Below, in pieces: positions 35,101-44,100 of a DNA stretch of 64,000 nucleotides. The notes beneath the pieces were generated by a model that was given only the letters and a program-made list of their open reading frames with translations, was not told the origin of the DNA and did no database searches. Where the stretch lies: contig NC_087065.1 in assembly GCF_963678635.1 (NCBI RefSeq), forward strand, positions 58,678,754-58,742,753, in the 5' to 3' direction. This DNA comes from Symsagittifera roscoffensis. Taxonomy: Eukaryota; Xenacoelomorpha; Acoela; Convolutidae. Within the stretch, counting starts at the first letter, position 1. Each line of letters starts with the position of its first letter. The position numbers were made by a program, and so were the translations under genes.

Positions 35101-38100
35101 TATCTAGCGCGTGAATTTAAACTTAGTTAACCCTCCAGAAAACTAAAATTGCCTCCAAACAACCGACAATAAGATGATATGGAAAAAATAATCAAAACAA
35201 TCCAGAACAATCAATTTCAACTGCTTGTACACATTAGATCTGCTTTGAGATATTTGTATCTCAAACCACCACCCCTAATGCAAAAGGGCAAATACGTTAT
35301 TAGGTTCATGTTTCACCCTGCTTAGTCTCTGTTTAGTCCTTAATAGAAACGGAAATTGTTTGCTGTGTACCATACATTTTTTTTGAAATATTGGTCAGTT
35401 GTTTTCTTTTTTTTCAGGAATGCATTTTCAACTGTGTACAGTATGCCAAATTGGCCCGATGTCAGTGCTCAGACAACATCGAGTACTCTAAGCTGTTGTG
35501 TCGTCTCAACGACAGTAAGTCACTCGCATCAAAAGAAGTAGAAATAGTTATGATGATATATATCATCAAATTTTTATCAAAGCAGCTGTGATATCACAAG
35601 AAGGAACTAATGTAATGATGGCTCTTATCCAAAACTAATATAGCGTTTTTTTCTCTCAGTCCGGAAGCATCGGCAGCTGATGCTCAGAAAACGCTTGAGC
35701 GTTTTTACTTGCAAAAATGATTAAAAACTGGTTTATATGAATAAATTCAAAGGATTTGTCAGGAAAAAAATCAAGTGAAGGTACGGAAAGCATGCTTTGA
35801 AGCTGATATGCTGAAAAATGTTTCCGTTCAAAATTTTTCAATTCGAAGCTGATGCATCTTAAGATCTAGGTCCTTTGAAACAGCTTAGAGAAGCCTGCTT
35901 GTTAATTTAACTTCGAATCTGCTTAGTTTTATTTTTTTTAAATGTACTGTTTTGAGCATGAAATTTAGATTACGTGCTTTTTTGAGGAGTTGGTAGCTAA
36001 TCACTTTTGCAGGAAACTATTTGCACTTTATAATGTCTTTGTGATTTTCATGAAGGTATTCTTGGGTAAAAGCTGTTAGTAGATTAAGCTTAATTTAGAG
36101 AAATAGGCGTTAAAAAAACTTAGAATCTCTCTGAAAAAAATTATATGGACCCCCTTGGTGCCTGTGAGAATTAAATTCGGCAACAGGTGTCTCAGAAATT
36201 TGTTTAATTGCTCAATAGTCAGTGTCGTTATTTAGATTTCGCCTAAAAGCCCAATAGGAACGTTTTCTAGAAAAAATTTATGAATTTATTTTAAGAATTT
36301 TTAAAGCGTTTGATATCCAGAGATTAACAGTCCAATGATTGAATGTTTGTACTTGCCGTAGGAATAAAGTTTTTTGATCTTGTCGTTAAAGTTTGAATGA
36401 CAATTTGGGCTAACGTTAAGCTTTTTTTGTAACCTATTTGCTGTTGAGTCTTTTGAAATTTAGGAAGACCGGTTGGCAGTATTCTTGCCATTTTGCGTAG
36501 TTCCGATACTTTTCTCACTTGAGTATCAAGAAAAACTTAAATTTCACCTCTGTTTTTTACAAACTAATTTCACTTTTGTAAACATGAGAAATCCCTAGAA
36601 AAATTACCGAGCTCGTTTGAAAATTTCTTCATTTTTTTTACTTCATTATTTTTACTGTGTGCCTAATATATATCCGAATAATCTCTAACTAAGTAAACTA
36701 ACTAAACTTTTGTCGATGAGTGAGCAAAAACGCCTAATTGCAAAATAGTTGCATGAAAAATTTCAGAAAGTTTTCAGACATGCTTGGTGTTGGATAGAAA
36801 CAATCGTAAAAAGTGAAAAATTGCACTTCTTTGAAACATCAGTTGTTCAACAAAGTTCGATTGTGAAGTCTAAAGTATTTAAAATGTTTCCCTATCAAAT
36901 GTGTCATCAGTGAAGTATTTATTGAGATTGATTTTTTCTTGGTTATTCTGGCAAATAAATGAGATTTTTCTCGGCGTTCAGTTAAAGCAATTTTGTTTAA
37001 AATAAGTCACCGTTTTGTTCAAAGCAGCCTGTTTAAAACAATGGAAAGAAGACTCTTTTTTTAAAATTTAGTTTTGGAGCTGCAATTTAATTTCTGGTGC
37101 ATGAAATTTTGATTACATGGTTTTTTTTGAGGAGTTGATAGGCAATCACTTGTGCGTAAATTAATTGTGCGTTTTTTACCCGCAGCTGTTAATCGAAATA
37201 GCCGTTACTCTCTTATCAAGTAAAACTACTAAGTTTTTTAGTGGATGCGTAATCTAAAACGACCTTTTTAGATTCACGTTTTTTTCAAGTTCCCAGAAAA
37301 TTGTTGGTTTTGGAGAGAAGCTATCGATTGTTCTTCTGTGAGATACAAGAAATCAAAAAAGTGAAGCTCAATTGCCTACTCACTGAGATATACTTTTCTT
37401 CTTGGTTGTTCTGGCTAAGCCTCGAGACGAGGTTTGTGTTGTATTGCAACTGATGCGAAGCTCCGCCTCGCTTCTATTTCAATTTCGCCTCTATTTCAAT
37501 TTTCTTATGTTTGTGTTGTATTGCAACTGATGCGAAGCTCCGCCTCGCCTCTATTTCAATTTCAGGTAATCTTGAAAAGGTTCTCCGCAGAAAAAATTTG
37601 GAAAAATTTTTGTTAGTATTTTTGACACTGCTAAAAACCCATTGAAACACTCTAAGTTGAAATTTGATGTCTCAATGAAAAGTTATTAGTTTTTGTTACT
37701 TTCGTTTAATTTTTGAAAAATGTCTAAGTTATCTGCTTTAGTTGACTTTTTGTTATATTGGCAGTAATGATGCATTTTTAAATCAATCTTTCTCCAAAGC
37801 TAATTTGTTTTGCATTTTTTTTCCTATTTTAAGGTTTTTCCAATGCAGTAATCTAACTATCTCTAACAATTTTTCTTTGCAATAGGGTTTTTTTCTAGCT
37901 ATCTACTTAGAGATTGCTTGATTTCATTTTCTTTTTTTTAGTCAACTAAAAATGATTATAATTCTTTGCAATTATTTATGTGATTGCACTGTTTTTTATT
38001 TGCGCTTCAATTGGAAAGCTTTGAATGCGTAATGATCTGTCGAAAACGTTCAGAACTTTTTTTTATGATGACCGCTAAAATTAGATCATTTTTAAAACTG

Positions 38101-41100
38101 ATATCTCTCGTAGTTTTACTTAACTGGAAGAATGCTTGTTAGGAAAAAAATCTTTTTTGGGCTGGGTGATCTCAAGATGAAAAAGATTACGGTGAAATAA
38201 CTTGCAGTGAATGAAAAATGAAGGCGAATTATACAAATTAACTGTAGCCTTAATTAAACAAATTTTCCGAGTGTGACCCAATATTGGCAGCTTTTTAGAG
38301 ATACCAAATAACTCTAAATAGTTGTTTTTGTTGATCAGAGGATTAGAGAACTTAACTCTTAGTTCATTGATAGAAATAAGCAATGTGAATCTTCATCAAG
38401 AATAAGTTTGTCTTTGTACTCGCTTTTCATGGTTAAATTCAATTACACTTCTTTGTTACCTGTTTTTAGTTTGCAGCACTCGTAATTTGGAAAAGATCCA
38501 ATCACAACATGGTTATTCAGTGAATGATTGAACTGGCTGAGTATATTTTTACTCACCCAACTGACCAATATTTTATTAGTGATTTTTCATTTAAACTTGA
38601 GTTTTTTTTGCTGTTGCGATTTCACGAAAATTGTTGTTAATTTCTAGCTCCGTTGCGAGTATACTGTCAATGTTGACACTTAAGTGATTTGTTTTTTTTT
38701 GGTTCTTTGATTACTGTGTCTGCTATTTTTCTTGTCTTTCAAGTCAGTTTGTGACATCTGAAGCACTTGAATTCAATTCTGTCAAACTTTATTCTGTCAT
38801 CGTTGAAAGTGTGTTTGTGACGTTTGAAGAACTCTGAAGGTCTATTGGATTGACTTCCAGATTCGTTTTCATCATATTTGAGCTCGATTTTGAGCGATAA
38901 TTCAACTAACTATATTCGTTATGTCTCATTTTGCAGTTGTTGTCTAGCTGTTTGTCCAAATCATCGGCGTAAGTATTGAATACGAGCGGGCCCTCTGCCT
39001 TGCCTTGATGTACTTCTTGCTTAATTTCGATTTTATCCGAGAAGCAGTCTTTTAGGTGAACTTTCTGCGTTTTCTGTGTCAATAAGCTATAGAGTATGTC
39101 TAAAGCATTAGTTTCAAAGCCCAACATCTCTGATTTTCTCAGTAGCATTTCAATTGAAATGGAATCAAATGCTTGTGGAAGATCAAGGAACGCAGCCTAA
39201 TTTGTTCATCGGGTTGTTCGAAATGAAGTATTGGATAACAATTAATTTTTTCATTTAGAAATGCATAAAACTGATCTTTGTCGTTCTTTTTTGTCATGCA
39301 TTTGTTTTTCATTAGTTTTTTCCATTAAACTTTGTATGAAGTAACCAAATAGTAGACAAATCATTATGTGAGACGTTTCTATGAACTACTACTACCTCTT
39401 TGAAGTCTTGGTCACTGAATATATGATCTATAAGGGTTTTTAATATATGAGTGGTACTTATTTGTGTCAGCAACCGTTTTTTAACTATTTTTAGTTCGTA
39501 CGGATTAATGACAGACTCTAAACAACCTAAAGAATTGTTGTTCAAATTTTTTATTTCATAGTCGTCTATAAGGACAAGGGCTTTGTTTTAACTATTTATG
39601 GAATCAATGTCACAATTTTCAAGAATTAGTTCAGCGTGTCTCGTATTTAGAGAAGGAGAAAGGTTCAAAAAGCTGATTCAAGTTTATAAGCTCTCAGTTT
39701 GTTGTTGCTAAGATGTTGTACGTCATCTCTTAATTTTGGAATGAGTTTTTGAGGATGCATAAAATCAAACCTCCACCTGGATTTTTTGTTTGATCTATCT
39801 TGTCTAATGAACTGATAGCTAGGCTCAATCATTGATAAGTTTTAGGGGTAATCGTGTTGATGTCAAGTTTTCGTCCTTCCCAGGATTGTAATTTTCCCAG
39901 ATAACACCAGGAAAATTTTGATGCTTTTGATTTTCCTGCTTATGTTTTGAACGTTTAGCTGAAATGTATTTGATTTTGTTTCGGAACAATCTAGGATGAT
40001 TCCAAGTTTCGTATGAATGTGTTCGTATACTAACGTTATGTATTCGTATACTTGATTTTTTTGGAATGTTACCACAGAACCCGAAAAAAAATAGAGCGCG
40101 AAAGAAAATACTGCTTTAATTTTTGCTTTTAAGTCGATGTGGGTCTTTGGCTTTCTACTAGAATTCTACAATTGGAAAGTTAAATCACTTCCCAACAAAA
40201 ACGGATATAATATCATTAAGAAATATGTTGATTGCTGCAACACAAATCATAAACACGCATTTTTTGGACGAAAGTATCATCAATAGTAGCTATACAAACT
40301 CATCGGCATCTGATTAAACACATCATGATAATTCTGGTCAAGGTTGTGTTTTGCCTCCTTTTTTGGTCATTTTTGAGCCTTCAACATAAGAGAATGAGTT
40401 TGTTCAAGTAGGGGTTTTGCGTTTCCCTGATAATTGTCTCTAAAAGCATTATTTTTTTTTGAAATCAATGTTTTTTTTTCAGGAAAAGAACGCCATTGTT
40501 GTCCTTGAAATAAATTTTGTCGAAATAATAGTCATAGCATTCGCCAATTTTTTTTGTCGCTCATTTAGTTAAATTACATCAAACACTTCGCGATCATAAT
40601 AATCAATCAAAACGGCATTTTTTTGATCGATTCGAAATTTTTTGAATCACTGCTGGCTTTTTTAGTCAGCGGTGCCACTTCACAGACAAAAAAGTATCGG
40701 GCGAGAACTGTTCGCAGCATATATCAACTAATTTTTTCAGTCATTTAAGATATCATTAGCGCTCTTTTCGGCATTTAAAGTACGGTTTCTGCCATCTTGC
40801 AGCACTGGTGATTTTATTTTTTTTTCTGATCACATATTCCAACCACCTTAGTTCTTTCCTGGGTGTTAGTGCCTTAAGTATGTATTTGGGTGTCTAGAGG
40901 GGTACCAGGGTTGCCAATTCACGAAACTATACTGGGTTCTATGAATGATCAAGTCCGTAACCTGATCTTCAATTTCCAATAATTTATAATCTCTAACCTT
41001 TTCTCTCCTTGTAAGGTTTCATATTTAAATTTATTTTACCATCGGCAAGTAATCTTTTTTGTTTCGGGTTTTTGTGACTATATCTTTTGTAGTTTAATGA

Positions 41101-44100
41101 TAACTTGTATCTCTTTAACCATCCACCTTAAAGTAATAGGCGGAGAGAGTCATTACTGTATACAAAGTTCACATGGCTTAACCGATGAAAAAGTTTTTTA
41201 TAAGGGGAGATTCGTTAGTAGGTACAAACTTCACATCTGCTTCACACCGTTAAATTAGTTCCTTATAATGAAGAGATTTACTACTCTTAACCATGGGTGA
41301 GTGGCAGTTAGAGATCCGATATCTAAATCTAAAACGTTATTCAAAAGCAGTTGGCCTTGAGTTAGGACCAGTTGTTTTTATACCGTTTGACTTTCAATTA
41401 ACTTGAGCACGAATCTGTTTAGCCGAGAGTCAGGAGTGTGTGAAGTGGGTGGAGGGAGGATTTCTGCCGGAGAGGGACTGCGATTGTCCCCCCGAGTGCC
41501 ACCTGGACTACTTGGACACCAGACTCGAACAGTCCTTCTGGCCCAGCATGAACTCCTTCGTAAATAAATTTAATGATTTAAAACTACTTAATAATCCAGA
41601 CAAATTAATAAATGACAAACAAAGAATGTATATTAAAAACCCCTTTAAACCTTGAGGCCAAGGCATGTTGACACTTATTTGACAGGCACCAGTCTGTCAA
41701 TAATTTTTTCGGTTTGCACTGACTGACCTATAATCCTCTTTTTAGTTGGATTGTTAATAACAGTTGGATTGTCGATTATTGTGTTCAAATCAAATGAAGA
41801 ACCATTATGCAAGATCAATAGTGCTTGAGAAGCGTTAAAAAATCCAATAACTGTGGAAAAACTGCTCTTTTTGTTGAAATGGGATTTTTTGTGCGTCTGT
41901 ACGTACCCGAGTCGAGATTTTTCACCTAATTTGAAGCAAGATTTGAGCGGTTTGAGCGGTTTTTTTAGACAATTACGCTCAAAATCTTGCTTCAAAATGA
42001 GCGGTTTTTGAACGGTTTATCTAAAAAAACCGCTCAAAAACCGCTCAAATCTTGCGCGGTTTTTGAGCGGTTTTTTTAGATAAACCGCTCAAAACCGTTC
42101 AAATCTTGCGCGGTTTTTGAGCGGTTTTTTTAGATAAACCGTTCAAAACCCGCTCAAACCGCTCAATTTGAAGCAAGATTTTGAGCGTAATTGTCTAAAA
42201 AAAACCGCTCAAATCTTGCGCGGTTTTTGAGCGGTTTTTTTTAGATTAACCGTTCAAAAACCGCTCAAACCGCTCATTTTGAAGCAAGATTTTGAGCGTA
42301 ATTGTCTAAAAAAATCGCTCATACCGCTCAAATCTTGCTGAAAAACCGCTCAAACCGCTCATATCTTGAGCAGTTTTTGAGCGGGATCTCGACCCGGGAG
42401 TAGAATTAATGATTCTTCTGTATTACATACCATAGTAACCTAAGCCTAAGATTATTTAGTTTTTAAGAGTAATGAATGTGGTGAAGACCTATACAGGTCT
42501 TAGTCATTCTTTTTTCAGGAAAAAGTCTAAAACTTGTGCTTAATTTGGATTTTTCGCGTTTTGGCTTGTGATTTTATTTTAAAGCTCAGTGCATATCCAT
42601 TGTAAAATGCAAGGTTACTCCACTATCGAACATAAAATGTCCATCATAAATTGTTTTACAAACTCACATAACTTTAAGGCCATCTCTTTTTTCATCGAAA
42701 CTTTGAAGATTTGAAGATTTCTTTTTGAAGATTGTTTTTTTTTCAGTTTTCTTGCGTTCATTACTCTTTTCCAACTGTCAGTTGGCTATGTTCAGATTTT
42801 CCAGTGAAATAAATTTTTTAGGTATTGATCCAGTTTGTCATGTTGGGTAAAATTCAAGAAAAAAAAATAATTAGAAAATTTTCTAGAGATTCAAAGCGTT
42901 TTAAAGCCATCTTTTTCCTTTGAAGTTCGAGGCTTGAGAATTTTTAAAAAATTAAGTAGTTTTTTTTCTGTCTCATTGCGCTTATTATTTTTCTTTCCAA
43001 TTATCATTTGGCTATGTTTAAGTTAAGAAGTAAAGCACATGAAAGGTCGAACTAATGATCGCTCGGGATCTACAGAATTATTCCTACCACTGACAAGAAA
43101 TGTTAACAGTTGATCGACGTTGTCTATATCCCCCGAATTAGAAATAACGAGGTTAACATTATGAAACACATGGGAGTTCTACAAGCGATGATTTGACCCG
43201 GTCATGCAAAGATCGGGTCTCCTCAGTCCGCGCTGATGCAAATGATATTCGTTCCCTGAAGTGCTATTTGCCTTATTAGAACTCAGTAAAATGCAGTGGG
43301 ATTGGGAGTAACATTTAGTTTGCTATAGATTAGTTGAGGTAAGCTTCAGGTTTGAATCCCAAAACCCTGATCCTTACCTCAGGTAATATGCCTTGAGTAA
43401 ATAGTCCCACACATGCTTCCGGTAGTCATTTTGAAGGCAATTTTGTTTTTATGGCGGCAATAGAGACTAGATACAAACCCCCGAAAGAGACCTTTGGTGA
43501 ACAAAGTTCCTCGGCAACTCCTTCCTGTGTTATTAGCCCTTTTCCAGTAAAAGTGATAATTGGCCTTAGAAATGAATAACTAAAAAAATTGCTGATGGGA
43601 TTTGGATGAGACGTGGTAGATAGGACCTCTATGGGACGTTAAACCCAAATATAGATAAATATAGAAAATTGTCCACTGGTGGCCCCGGTATGACTTTTTA
43701 ATTGACCTTAGGCCCAGTGCTTAGGACCTAACTTTCAACGAAACCCTCAGGATGAGCACCGGAAATTGTTTTGTTTCACAGCCCTAACTCTTGAAATGGG
43801 ATTCGGTCACCTTATTTGTAAATGGGAAGAAAGTTGTCGACTGTAAAATGAATCAGAAGATGAAAAAGATAGCCTTTGACTTGTAACGCTGAAGTAGTGG
43901 ATTAAATAAAAGTGAAACAGGGCAAACGATAAATTGAATATGGTTTTAATATCTAAGCTATTAATAACAACTCAACTAGACCAAAGAAAACTAGTCACAG
44001 AGGAAATGGGCAAAAATAGGAGTACAACGCGGGATGTTAGTCTCATAATTGTCACATTCGTTAGTTGTTCAGTTAGTGGACTAGTTATGTGATTAGATGT

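Larger units (their letters stand above)
35515..41422. other. Intron 13 (5.9 kb): SINE tails and a LINE fragment
   Basis: 35515-37430 is AT-rich with nothing recognisable. 37430-37566 holds two SINE tails in tandem, 38900-40080 a LINE fragment on the minus strand, and 40080-41422 nothing recognisable. Confidence 0.55.

Noticed and set aside
41675-41995. 106-codon minus-strand open frame next to the foldback element
   Set aside because: Begins inside the palindromic repeat; no recognised domain and no splice support.
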